Shown here: piece by piece, positions 34,335 to 46,773 of the stretch
Layout of the letters: each line of letters opens with the position of its first letter
How positions within the stretch are numbered: position 1 is the first letter of the stretch
Assembly (NCBI RefSeq): GCF_051020955.1
Contig: NC_135026.1
Coordinates: 5,060,501 to 5,124,500, forward strand
Direction: 5' to 3'
DNA from: Megalopta genalis
Lineage: Eukaryota > Arthropoda > Insecta > Hymenoptera > Halictidae
DNA length: 64,000 bases
The notes under the pieces: model-generated
Database searches by the model: none
What the model was told of the DNA's origin: nothing
The model's input: only the letters and a program-made list of their open reading frames with translations
Position numbers and translations under genes: made by a program

Positions 34335-34890
34335 TTTGAATTATTCGACTTCAAAGTTAATATTTAATTCATTCGAATTGAAATTTAATATTTAATTCAT
34401 TCGAATTCAAATTGGACATATAATTAATTTGTATTCCAATTGAATATTTAATTAATTCGAGATCCAATTAAATATGTAATTAATTCCAATTCCAATTGAA
34501 TATTTACTTCATTCGAATTCATACTGAATATTTCATTAAGTCAAATTCAAATTGGATATTTAATTAATTTGAATTTAAATTGAGTATTTAATTGATTTCA
34601 ATTCTAGTGGAATATTTAATTAATTCTAATTCTAATTGAATATTTATTTAATCAATTCTAATTCCAATTGAATATTTAATCAATTCTAATTCTAATTGAA
34701 TATTCAATTAATTTTAATTCTAATGTAATATTTAATTAATTTGGATTCTAATTGAATATTTAATTAACTTCAATTTCAATTGAATGTTCAATTAATTCTA
34801 ATTCTAACTGAATATTCAATTAATTCCAATTCGAATTGAGTATTTAATCAATTTGAATTCAAATTGAATATATTTAATCAATTCAATGTA
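34335..34890. repeat. AT minisatellite, about 31-bp units
   Basis: AATATTTAATTAATT plus TCTAATTCTAATTG-type units, about 17 copies. Confidence 0.92.
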
Positions 34891-35458
34891 GTAAAAGATT
34901 AGCAATTATGCAGTTAATAGTAATTCTTCGGTAGTTGTGGCAGTGATATTGAGTGAACAGCGATCGCACGTCGATCTAAGTAATCTCAGCCCATGTTTCA
35001 ATAAAATATGAAATTAGACGCGCAGATACACAGGCTTCCGAGGTTCCCAGGAAATATCAGTGTGCGAAGGGATCACCGGTAGCAAGATAGGATACTCAGT
35101 AATCTTCGATTTCCACGGGCATTAACGTCGATCAATCACAGTTACGTCAATTATTCGACAGCTATCTCAATTTCCACAATATTGAAAGGTTACTTCAATC
35201 TGGAAGTTCGCAAAAATTGATTTTTATCCTCTCTTATTTTTTTCAAGTATGTATATTCAATAAATGGCTGCAATAATGTTGCCAAAATCTCGATGAAATA
35301 GCTCTCTGCACCAGAATATTAAAATTAATACATAGAGTGTCTCAGAAATAATATTACGAACGAAAGTGATGCGAAAGTGATCGAAGGTAAAATTAATTCT
35401 CACTGTTTTTCCAATCAAAAGATTTCTTAAGGAGCAAATCAGTGTTTCCATTGAATTC
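34891..35458. other. Unique stretch, no gene recognised
   Basis: Mixed composition. A 64-codon minus frame only. Confidence 0.4.
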
Positions 35459-35766
35459 TACAGGGTGTCCCAAACGTTCTGTTACAAACTGAAGGGAGCG
35501 ATTCCTGAGAAAATTTGAAAAAACTTTTTCCTTTGCGAAAATTGTCTCCGAGGCCCGGTTAACGGGTTATTAACGAAACGCGCGAACCAATCAGAGCCCG
35601 ACGCGTCATCGGCCGCGAGGGCGTGGCGCCGGCCGTACTCACTCGCCGATTGGCCGACGTTTCTCGTCAATATCTCGTTAACGGAGCCTCGGAGAAGATT
35701 TCCGCAAAGGAAAAAGTTGTTCCAAATCGTCTCGGGAATCTCTTTCTCGTATCCGCGACACCGTTT
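35459..35766. mobile_element. Family B foldback element, copy 1
   Basis: Starts ACAGGGTGTCCC. The arms contain ACTTTTTCCTTTGCG and its complement CGCAAAGGAAAAAGT, then GTTAACGGGTTATTAACG against GTCAATATCTCGTTAACGG. CCAAT motifs (AACCAATCAG, CCGATTGGCC) lie near the inner arm ends. The core of about 60-100 bp is GC-rich. The right terminus has decayed to GACACCGT. No coding capacity. Confidence 0.85.
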
Positions 35767-36294
35767 CTGAAACGCCTTGTAGAATCCAACGATAACACCG
35801 ACTTAATAGTTCCGAGCGCATAATTACACGAAAAAGCGAAAACATCTCTGTAATAGATACTTCTTAGCGACTCGTTCGTGCCCTTACGACTATCATAATT
35901 CATGTCCATCGCTCCTGATACCGTCTAACGACCCGAGACACGATCACCAGAAGAAGCGTAAAGAGTTCCTTCATCCGTACCGGCCATTGAACGATCACAG
36001 TGATTCGAGCGTACGTGCTATTGATGCACGGTAACAGTTTAGAACACGCGAGCGCGGTAATTACGGTTCGCCCTTAGACGCCGTCTTGGAATACCTTCCC
36101 GTCCCGTAAACGGGAGACGGATAATCACGCGTATAATGACCGCGATATTACGGAACTGTGTACGACCGTGTACGATTTACATAATTGCGACGCTTCCGAC
36201 CGATCATTTCCCGAACGGCTCGGACACGGGTCTTTTTCGCTTTGCTGGGTGCTCTTTTTGTGTAAACAGCATTTATGTGCGCCGTAAAACGAAT
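35767..36294. other. GC-moderate unique stretch
   Basis: Nothing recognisable. Frames up to 80 codons are short and overlapping. Confidence 0.35.
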
Positions 36295-37290
36295 AATTTA
36301 ATGTACATAATTTAATGTACACGGATTTAATGTACGTGATTCAATGCGCACGATTTACCGTACAAAATTTCATGTACATAATCTAATGTATATGAATGAT
36401 TCACTGTACATAATTTAACGTAGATAATTTAATGTACATAATTTAATGTATATGACTCACTGTACATAATTTAACGTAGATGATTTAATGTACATAATAT
36501 GATGTACGTGATTTACTGTACAGAATTTAATGTACATGATTCGATGTATGTCATTCAATGGACATATTTTAATACACATGGAATGGAATGGAATGTAACG
36601 ACATGTAATTGAATTCACAAATATAATGTAATGTAACGTAATATAATGTTCAATGTTCAATCAATAATGTTTAATGTAATGTTCAATGTAATGCACAATG
36701 TAATGCACAATGTAACGTAATGTAATGTAATGTAATGCACAATGTAACGTAATGTAATGTAATGTAATGCACAATGTAACGTAATGTAATGCACAATGTA
36801 ATGTACAATTTAATGTAATGTAATGTAATGCACAATGTAATGTAATGTAATGTAATGCAGAATGTAATATAATGTAATGTAATGTAATGTAATGTAATGC
36901 AGAATGTAATGTAATGTAATGTAATGTAATGTAATGTAATGTAATGTAATGTAATGTACAATGTAATGTAATGTAATGTAATGTACAATGTAATGTAATG
37001 TAATGTAATGTAATGTAATGCACAATGTAATGTACAATGTAATGTAATGTAATGCACAATGTAATGTAATGTACAATGTAATGTAATGCAATGTAATGCA
37101 CAATGTACAATGTAATGTAATGCAATGTAATGCACAATGTAATGTAATGTAATGCAATGTAATGCACAATGTAATGTAATGTACAATGTAATGTAATGCA
37201 CAATGTAATGTAATGTACAATGTAATGTAATGTACAATGTAATGTACAATGTAATGTAATATAATGTAATATAATATAATACATTGTATA
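36295..37290. repeat. TAATGTACA then TAATG/CACAA pentamer array
   Basis: 36295-36560: imperfect 18-20-bp units (AATTTAATGTACATGA). 36660-37270: (TAATG)n with regularly placed CACAATG interruptions, open in three minus frames. The long His/Tyr/Ile frames are artefacts. Confidence 0.95.
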
Positions 37291-37969
37291 TATATTATTA
37301 TTTGTATGCATATTAATATGTATATTATTATTATTATTATATATATATATTATTTAATGTATGTGATAGTAAAAATAATAATAATATATATTATGTAAAA
37401 TGTATACGATGAAATGCCAGGATGCCAGGTCGATCCGAGCGAAGCATGAGCCGAGGCTGCATGATTTGCATGACACGGTTTGATCCGATTCGATCGAGTC
37501 TATCGAGCGGAGAAGAGGCTAAACGATAGCCCCGTACATAATACAGCTCTTCACGGCACGCATTTGCATCGAAAGTGCTCGTCCACAGTACCATACTAGG
37601 GATTATGCGCACCTAGCGATCCGGATTCTTTCGCCACTTCGTAAAATCGTCCCGCGGTGAAACATCGCCGCGCCGATTCTTTTTTCCTTTGTTTTCTAAC
37701 GGTCCGCGAAAGAATGTTTCACGCCCAGAAAGTCGGCGGTCTTTCTTATCGACGGATCGGTAGAGTAGAACGCTGACACGCGGGAAAGTTAGGAATTCAG
37801 GTCGACTTTCCGAGGAAATACGATGAAACGCGATTTTTTGATATTGTGGGTCCGCGGTGGCCGGGTCACGTTGACCCCCTTGCGTTTAAATCGTTCTGAA
37901 AGTTTTACATTTCTGGTTAGTAAATTTGAGAAATTTTTGCTGCAGTGTGAACAACGAAAACACTAGGTC
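37291..37969. other. GC-moderate unique island
   Basis: 37400-37900 is GC-rich with no recognisable protein. Confidence 0.35.
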
Positions 37970-38490
37970 TAGAATTAATAATAATATTATTATATAGTGT
38001 ATCACACACATGGATGTAATATAATATATATACAATAGAATGTAATATTATTATGTAATATATTATATATCTCATATAGTTTACATATATTTCGATATAT
38101 CTGATATGTCATAAATTATTTATTATGGATATATTATGTTTGATATATTGTAAATTATATATTATAGATATATTATATCTGATGCATTATAAATTATATA
38201 TTATAGATATATTATATCTGATATATATTATAAATTATATGTTGTAGATATATATCTAACATATTGTAAATTATACATTATAGACACATTATATTTGATA
38301 TATTACAAAATATATATTATATTTGATATATTATAACAATATTATATATCATATAATCTTATATTATATTAGAATAAAATAATTATTCTAGAGTTATTTT
38401 TATGATATAATTGGTATAACCGAGTATTTAATAACTAAATATTTAACAATATATATTTAATAAATATTTAATCAATTATTTAATATTAAC
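37970..38490. repeat. AT-rich degenerate tandem repeat
   Basis: TATTATAGATATATTATATCTGAT-type units, about 45 bp, several imperfect copies (38090-38340). Confidence 0.8.
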
Positions 38491-39569
38491 TGAATAAGAA
38501 GCAATTCCGATTGTTTTTTATTCATACGTCTACAATTAATAATTAATTAATGAAACTGAGGAGACAGAAGAAGTATTTAGTAGAATTGTTATTGACAAAT
38601 ATTGCTAATATTTGGTAGAATTTAATAATAAATACTGTTATTATAAATAAATGAATGAATGAATAAATAAATAAATAAATCGAAAAAGAAAGAAAGAAGA
38701 AAAGAAATGAAATGAAAAAATGAAATCGGCGTCTGTTATGGGCAACGACAGGGACCGACTGTGGAATTATTATTTATCGACGTGGCCAATAAATTGTCCA
38801 ATTAGAGCGAATCGTTTCACAGACCTTCCTCGTACCCTTTTTCCGCGTTCGATAGCTTCCCGCACGCCCCTTTCTTTTTATGTTTGATCTTCGATTCTGC
38901 ACGCACCGGGTAGCAAATCTTTCGTGTAATTCCCAATATTTCCGCGGCCAGATCGAACATGTGTCGGAAACGGTGTCGATTTCACGGGCTCCATTTATCG
39001 ATGGAACGCGGCACGAATTCTCGAAGTGTGATAAAAAAGGGTTGGAGAAGGGCCCTGTGCACCCTTCCGTCGCACGGGGTGAGGCCAGGCCTTGTTTAGG
39101 TGACAGTTTAGGTGATTCGAAACCGCCACGTCGATTTTTATTTCCTTCGATTTTTGGATGACGAATTACCTTCACGAGATTTGAACAATATTTATAACAA
39201 TTTTCCGATCGCTCGCTAAAATACAATTTGAACCCTTTTCAGGACAGGATAATTTTTTAAAGATTGTAACGGATGTACCAAATTGTCCTGCCAAAATAAA
39301 AAAAAAAATTTTTCCAAAAGGAGAGAGATATTTTCTTATCTTATCAAAATTTAAACAATGGATACCTAATGTCGCAAATTAATTTTGCAGAGTTAACGAC
39401 GTTAGAAAATTATATAATGTCTAGACCGTGGATTTTATATATTTATTACAAAAATGAGTGCACGATTTTTACAATAGCAGAAGTATTTTTAAAAAAGTCG
39501 TTAACATTATTTAATATTAAGAATTTAATATTAAAAATGTACACATTATTATCGAATTAATAGAGTTAT
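38491..39569. other. Unique stretch with GC-rich patch
   Basis: A GAATAAATAAAT run at 38650-38690. GC-rich at 38770-39160 with a 150-codon minus frame (38774-39226) of no recognisable family. AT-rich after. Confidence 0.35.
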
Positions 39570-40010
39570 TAGATCATAATAATTGATAATAATTGATAAT
39601 AATTGATAATAATTGATAATAATTGATAATAATTGACAATAATTGACAATAATTGACAATAATTGACAATAATTGATAATAATTGATAATAATTGACAAT
39701 AATTGATAATAATTGATAATAATTGATAATAATTGACAATAATTGATAATAATTGATAATAATTGATAATAATTGATAATAATTGATAATAATTGATAAT
39801 AATTGATAATAATTGATAATAATTGATAATAATTGACAATAATTGATAATAATTGATAATAATTGATAATAATTGATAATAATTGATAATAATTGATAAT
39901 AATTGATAATAATTGATAATAATTGATAATAATTGATAATAATTAACAAAACTTAATAATAATTGGTAATAATTGACAATAATTGACAATAATCGATAAT
40001 AATTAATAGA
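39570..40010. repeat. AATTGATAAT decamer array
   Basis: About 40 near-perfect 10-bp units with GAT/GAC variants. The 126- and 146-codon Asn/Tyr/Gln/Leu/Ile frames are array translation. Confidence 0.97.
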
Positions 40011-40739
40011 GTAGTTAACAATAAATATTCTGATATTTACATAAAGATGTCAGACTGCAGAGAGTCGTATTAAACAATACAGGTGTTTATAATAATAATA
40101 AAAACAATACAGGTGTTAATAACAGCAATTTAAACGATACAGCTGTTTGCGATAACAATCCGTAGAACAACAAACTGCGAAAGAAATGATTTCGCGAGGC
40201 TCGGTACAGGCCGACTGAAAAGTTCCCGAAGGTGTCGCGGCAGACCGCCATAAATGGTTTCGCCTGCAAAAGGTGTGCTGCGTGAGAAGTGGGTTAACTA
40301 ACTGGCAACACCCATGTTTCATATAGTTCACGGGAGATTTCCCAGACCGGTAAGTAACGAGAAGCACCGCTCGCCGAGGAACGCCGGACGGCGCGCGTAA
40401 GAAGGAGGGAAGGCAGCCGGCGATCTCTTTGTTCAGCAGGACACTATCCCACGGCTTTCCTCCTTCTTGCGCCGCGACAATAGCTTCTGCCGCGTCGTCT
40501 GCTTACGACGACGCACAGATGCGATCGCATGAGCGACAGCCAGAACCTGCGCCGCGCGTGACAACCCGCGATTGCGACACACGGCGGATTATAAGGCGAT
40601 GAGGTAACTGCACGGCGAAAGGGACGACACTGGAAAATCGTGGGAGTCGTGTGATAACGCGGCCCATGACTCCTGGAAATCGGCGACGCGATTTTTTTAT
40701 CGGATGGCTGACCGACTGTAATTGGAGTAAAGTAGTGAT
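40011..40739. other. GC-rich unique island
   Basis: 40150-40700 is GC-rich. A donor-like GACCG|GTAAGTAA lies at 40349/40350 on the plus strand. No recognised protein. Confidence 0.35.
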
Positions 40740-41600
40740 AACAGTGAAATATGCGATTTAGTGTTTGTTATTAAAAAAATATGACTTTAGGTGTATGATA
40801 AAAAGATATGATTTTAGGTGTATGATAAAAAATATGATTTAGCGTGTATGATAACGTCATGTATAATTTAATGTACACCACAAAATATATGATGAAATGG
40901 TGTATGATGAAATATACGATGAAATTGTGTATGATGAAATATATGATGAAATGATTTAGCGTACAAGACAATATATGATAAAATATAATAGTATATAATG
41001 AAATATATGATTTAGTGTACAAGACAAAATATATGATAAAATAGTATATGATGAAATATATGATTTAGCATACAAGACAAAATATATGATAAAATATAAT
41101 AGTACATAATGAAACATATGATTTAATATACATGACAAAATATATGATAAAATAGTATATGATAGTATAGTAGAGTTATTTTTAATCGATAGATAGTATA
41201 GTATAATATTTAGGGTATCTCACGAAATATGTATATGATATAATAGTATATGATAAAATATGTGATCCAATGTATATTATAAAATATATGATTTAGTGTA
41301 CACGACAAAATGTATGACAAAATAGTATATTGTAAAATATATGATTTAGTGTATACGATAAAATGTATGATAAAATATTATATGATGGAATATATGATTT
41401 AGTATACAAGATAAAATATATGATAAAATACAATAGTATATGATGAAATATATGATTTAGTATACAAGATAAAATATATGACAAAATATAATAGTACATG
41501 ATGTAATATATGATTTAGTATACATAAAAATATACATATATGATAAAGTATATGATGAATTATATAATTTAGTGTATTTAGTGTGATTCGATATTATACT
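40740..41600. repeat. AT minisatellite with ATATGATTTAGTGTAC units
   Basis: Units of AAATATATGATTTAGT, GTACAAGACAAAATAT and GATAAAATAGTATATG, about 55-65 bp, array of about 860 bp. Confidence 0.93.
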
Positions 41601-41620
41601 GCTGAAATAAATTATAGCAC

Positions 41621-42090
41621 ATCAAAATTTTGCTTAAAAATCGGCCAAATTTGACCGACGATAACTCCGCGAGAAATCATCATACGTTGATAATTCTTTT
41701 TCCAAATTAAAGCTTGAAACCTCTACTTTAAGATAACCTATCTCGATTTTATATTTTCCGCACGCTCACCATTGTAACTAATTAAATATAACCATAGAAA
41801 AACCACCCCTTTCCTGGTGACTGACGCAAGCGACCGACAAGGATAACTTTAACGCGCTATAACTTCGCGAAAAAAAATCGCAACCACGTTTATTTTTCAT
41901 CGAAATCAAGGGGAAAGATTGAACTTTATCCAGCTGGAAACGGCATTCCAGACAAAAATTCGACAAAGTCCCTGCATTTCCTGAAATTTGGCAATTTTCG
42001 ACAGGAAATCGCATCGCATTTTAAGGGTTACAATGGCGAGGGTGCGTCGAATTTAAAATCCAGAAACAGTGTCTCAAAGCGACGGTTTCA
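41621..42090 (+). mobile_element. Family A long-TIR element, copy 4 (right end lost)
   Basis: The left TIR is intact (AATCGGCCAAATTTGACCG, CGATAACTCCGCGAG) with the CTACTTTAAGATA and AACCACCCC landmarks. The right side matches copy 1 to AAGGGTTACAATGGCGAG and CAGTGTCTCAAAG, then breaks off before the terminal CGGCC, so it is 3'-truncated. Confidence 0.82.
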
Positions 42091-42489
42091 TGCCGAATGC
42101 ATTCCGAAACATTCTCACGTACTGATCGGCTAATTAATAGGTTATTCGACGTCGCCGACGATTGCGTAATCCTGGCAAAGTCTTCGACGCGCGGCGACTT
42201 TCTCCGAATCTGAACCGGCGTCGAACAATGTCGATCTTATCTGGTTCCTTGTTAGACGTCGTCGCAGGCTACAAGAAAACGGAGCCACGGCAACGAGCCC
42301 GGTGCAACGCATAATTACCAACTGGAGCGTATTACTCCGAACCGCACGCGCGCGCGCGCGACACGCGTGACGATCATGCTGCAATCGGGTCGCCTTTGGA
42401 AAATTTTCTCGACGTGGTTTTATATCCGAGAGGATTTTCCTGAAAATTTTTCAGAATTTTACGAGGAAAATCTTTCATTTTAAGGTTCG
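42091..42489. other. GC-rich unique stretch with (CG)n tract
   Basis: An alternating CG tract at 42347-42361, a potential Z-DNA former. No recognisable protein. Confidence 0.4.
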
Positions 42490-42745
42490 TGTATATAATC
42501 ATAAAATTAAAATTTGAAGTATACAATTACAATTTGAAGTATACAATTACAATTTGAAGTATACAATTACAATTTGAAGTATACAATTACAATTTGAAGT
42601 ATACAATTACAATTTGAAGTATACAATTACAATTTGAAGTATACAATTACAATTTGAAGTATACAATTACAATTTAAAGTATAAAATTAAAATTTGAAGT
42701 ATACAATTAAAATTACAAGTATACAATTACAATTTGAAGTTGCAA
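42490..42745. repeat. Exact 20-bp repeat
   Basis: ATACAATTACAATTTGAAGT repeated at least seven times without change (about 42530-42675), with degenerate copies on both sides. Confidence 0.97.
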
Positions 42746-43150
42746 AATTAAAAATTAAAAAGTTTGAAACCCGAAATATTTGCTGCACAATTCCTGCACA
42801 AAATTATTAATAAAAAATGTGAAACTTGGAGTGCAAAATTCCAAACTGAAAAATTGGAAACTGGAAGTATACAATTACAAATGAAAAAATTCAAAACCTA
42901 GAGTGCAAAATTCCAAACTGAAAAATTAAAAACTGAAAGTATAAAATTAGAAATTAAAGAATTAAAAATTTGGAGCACAGAATTCCAAACTGAAAAATTG
43001 AAAATTGCAATTGCAAAATTAGAAATTCGAAAGTCCAAAACCCGAAATACAGAATTCTAAAACCGAAAAAAACAAAAGCTGCTGCACAAAATTACTAATA
43101 AAAAAAAAATATAAAACTTGGAGTAAAAAGTCACGACCGGAAATATGGAA
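42746..43150. repeat. Degenerate continuation of the 20-bp array
   Basis: AAAATTCCAAACTGAAAAATT-like pieces recur without a fixed period, shown by AATTCCAAACTGAAAAAT at 42838, 42908 and 42970. Confidence 0.75.
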
Positions 43151-43714
43151 AATTTCAAGCACCGAAATTAGAAACGAAAAATGGAAAGCTTGAAATACGA
43201 AGCACCGTTTGTACGTGAAACGGCGAGACCGACGAGATAGCGACCGTAGTTCGCGAAAGGGAGCTAAGGGAAGGGAGGAACGAAAGGGAAACCGTGTTGC
43301 GCAACTGTGAAGTCTGTAGGAAGCATGTCCGCTTCCGGTTTCCATTTCGCGGTTTAGTTCCATTGTGGTGGATAGGAAGGAGCCGGGACACTCGTTGCCT
43401 AAGATGTTTTCCACGGCTGCCAGCATTTCTAACCGCGAAAATTCGATCGCCGCTCCTTGGAAATGTGAAATGTCTGCTATAGGATATTGTGTTAAACGTG
43501 GACGTAGAATGGTGCACGTATTAATTTCGTATAATATGCACCGTTATTTCATACCCGTGTGACGATCGATGAAAAATACCAAAAAGACCATAATTGAAAA
43601 GACAAGAATTTTTAAAAAATATAAAATATCGTGTCTCATTCAAATAACGAGTCCTTAAAATGTTCAGATTGTTGCAAATATTGCCTCGTTTCTACATGAA
43701 TTGAATAATTGAAT
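43151..43714. other. GC-moderate unique island
   Basis: 43200-43560 is open in several frames up to 135 codons on the minus strand, which run into the array. No domain recognised. Confidence 0.35.
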
Positions 43715-44290
43715 AATGCATACAATGTATGTATATACATATATACATATATTTAATATACTTAATATATGCATATTAATATACGTACGCATTACATTAA
43801 TATATAATATAATATTTCATATATCATTGAAATATAATATATTATATTATTTTTGATATATTTTAGTTATATTATTATTGATATATATTGATAACAGATA
43901 CATTAATGTTAATATATTAGCATCATATATAATATTAGTATGATATATAATTATATATAATAATGATAGCATCTATATAATAGCATATATATTAATATTA
44001 GCATCGTATATGATATTAGTATGATATATAATATATTATATTAATATCAATATATAGCAGATACATTAATATTAACATATTAGCATCATATATAATATTA
44101 GTATGATATATAATATATTACATTGATATTAATATATAGCAGATACATTAATATTAACATATTAGTATGATATGTAATATATTATATTAATATTAATATA
44201 TCAGTATGATATATATAACTTATAAATATTAATATATTACATACTAGTATCATATATCAGTATAATCTATTATACAATAATATTTACTAT
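43715..44290. repeat. AT-rich tandem repeat, about 77-bp units
   Basis: AGCAGATACATTAATATTAACAT recurs with ATATTAGTATGATATATAAT (about 44055 and 44135), plus partial copies on either side. Confidence 0.85.
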
Positions 44291-45149
44291 ATCAACGTGA
44301 TAAAACATTTTCTCTGTCAACAAATAAAACGTCTAAACTGCAACCAGGAAATTCTGAGTTAATTAAGAATTGAATTTTGGGAACGTGAAACCAACGAAAC
44401 AGAGCCGTGCGCCAGAGCGAATGGAGGATACGACGAGGATCCGCGACTGGAAAGGTCGTGTAAACAGGATGGCGGGAACGAGGGCGTCGAGGATCAGCGG
44501 GAGAGGCGCGCGGCGGTCGGGGGGAGGCCAGGAGCGTTGGTAAGACGAGAAGAGAGCGCGTGTACAGTTACCAAAGGCCGAGGCGAGCGGCTCCACCTCC
44601 GACGATAAAGCATCGGCCGTCTTTGAAAAGTCGAACGCACAGTGTGTTCTCACCTTTAGCGGGACGATTCCGGGGCCGCATCCGCCTCGATTTTCAACGG
44701 ACACCGTTCGAGAAGGACACCCCCTCCCCACCACGTCCGAACGAACGCGGCTGGTTCGTTACGTATGCCCGATCCTAGATCGTTATCGCGACGGCAGAAG
44801 TTCGACGTATAATCGTCCGCACGTGAATGCCGGACGCGTACACGTCGCCGAAGGTCGAGACATTCTCAGGCGGCATACCTTCGCCGGCAGCGCCCCGTTG
44901 CAAAACTTCGAATGCCAGCCGGGAAAAAGCATCGGTGACAAGGAAATGTCTGCTGGCGATGGCTCACTTCTGTTTTCTGCTGATCCGCCCTTCGAGTGCT
45001 GACCGGAGACGGGAAAGTATGGTTTAATACCTCTGTTATGTGTATAATTGTATGATGGCTTTATTGTACAGGGTGTTCCAGGACTCGTGTCGAGAACGGC
45101 TGAAGTTTATTATTTGTTTATAAAATTTGAAGTTTAGGCTTCAAGTTTA
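44291..45149. other. CpG-rich island with a minus-strand donor
   Basis: 44380-45010 is GC-rich. On the minus strand GCTAAAG|GTGAGAAC (donor at about 44653) ends an open stretch from 44734. An isolated TACAGGGTGTTCC at 45067 matches family B termini. No recognised protein. Confidence 0.3.
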
Positions 45150-45660
45150 TTAAATTGTATATTAAATCGTATATTAAATTGTTTATTAAATCCTATATTA
45201 AAGTGTATATTAAATCGTATATTAAATCGTATATTAAATTTTTTATTAAATCCTATTTTAAAGTGTATATTAAATCGTATATATATATATTAAATCGTAT
45301 ATTAAATCGTATATTAAATTGTTTATTGAATCCTATATTAAATTGTATATTAAATCCTATATTAAATCGTATATTAAATCGCATATTAAATCGTATATTA
45401 AATCGTATATTAAATCATATATTAAATCGTATATTAAATTGTATATAAAATCGTATATTAAATCGCATATTAAATCGTATATTAAATCGTATATTAAATC
45501 ATATATTAAATCGTATATTAAATTGTATATAAAATCCTATATATTAAATCATATATTAAATCGTATATTAAATTGTACATTAAATCGTATATTAAATTGT
45601 ATATTAAATCCTACATTAAATTATATATATTAAATCGTATACATTGAGTTATATACATTG
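45150..45660. repeat. ATATTAAATCGT dodecamer array
   Basis: 12-bp unit with TTG/CCT variants, about 40 copies. The Lys/Ser/Tyr/Ile frames are array translation. Confidence 0.96.
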
Positions 45661-45869
45661 CATAATCTATATAAAATTATATACGTTGGAGCATGCATTA
45701 TTTTATAATATATTGTAAAATTTAAAACATATATTTTACCATTAAACATTAAATCATAAAATATTTTGTCAATCTATATTGAACCATGTATTATGTTACC
45801 TATATCGAATCATATATTTTATCACATATTTTGTTCTATCATATTCTTATTATATGTATATATTTTATT
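45661..45869. other. AT-rich spacer
   Basis: Loose ATATATTTTATCACATA-like sequence; nothing defined. Confidence 0.4.
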
Positions 45870-46620
45870 CTGTACACAAAGTACAAAGTACAAATTACAA
45901 AATACAATATACAATATATAATATGCAAAGTACGAGATTCAAAATATAAAATATAGGAAGGAATATAGGAAATATAGGAAAATATAGGAAGCACAAAGTA
46001 CAAAATACAATATACAAAGTACGAAGTAAAATATACAAAGTATAAAGTAGGATGAACAAAGTACAAAGTACAAAATAGGAAATACAAAATAAAAAAGTAC
46101 AAAATAGGAAATACAAAGCACAAAGTTCAAAATACAAAGTGCAGAATAATAATTGTACCAAATACAAAGTAAAAAATAGAAAGTACAAAGTACAAAATAC
46201 AAAATACAAAATACAATATACAAAGTACAAAGTACAAAGTACAAAGTATAAAATACAATATACAAAGTACGAACTTCAAAATATAAAGGACAAAGTACAA
46301 AATAGGAAGTACAAAATAACAATTGTACACAATACAATCTAAAAAATAGGAAGTACAAAATACAAAGTACAGAATAACAATTGTACACAATACAAAGTGA
46401 AAAATAAAAATTCAAGAAAATACAAATTATACAAAATGTAAAGCACAAAATAACAATTGTTCACAATACAAAGTATAAAATAAAAATTCCAGAAAATAGA
46501 AACCGTACAAAATACAAAGCACAAAACAAATTTATACAAAATACGAAATACAAACTAAAAATTATATAAAATACAAAGCACGAAATAAAAATTGCTTACA
46601 ATACAAGCTACAAAATCAAA
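45870..46620. repeat. ACAAAGTACAAAATA minisatellite
   Basis: Short AC/AG-rich units (TACAAAGTACAAAATA) with a longer segment, AATAACAATTGTACACAATACAAAG, recurring about every 60-70 bp from 46310 (seen by ACAATTGT at 46318, 46377, 46451). Confidence 0.93.
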
Positions 46621-46773
46621 ATCAAAACTGAAACAGATAATTGCACGGTACTTAATTAACTACACAACGCCACCACGACACATTAAAAACCTCCCAGCTC
46701 ACGAGCTTTAAAAAACAGCAGAAACCAAACACCACTTAAAGAAACCACCGCCCCGCGATATCGCCTGCAGGGG

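Noticed and set aside
36661..37311. 216-codon minus-strand protein
   Set aside because: Translation of the TAATG/CACAA pentamer array, again open in three frames.
39570..40010. CRISPR-like array
   Set aside because: Units are contiguous with no unique spacers, and the window is eukaryotic. The same applies to the 42490 and 48740 arrays.
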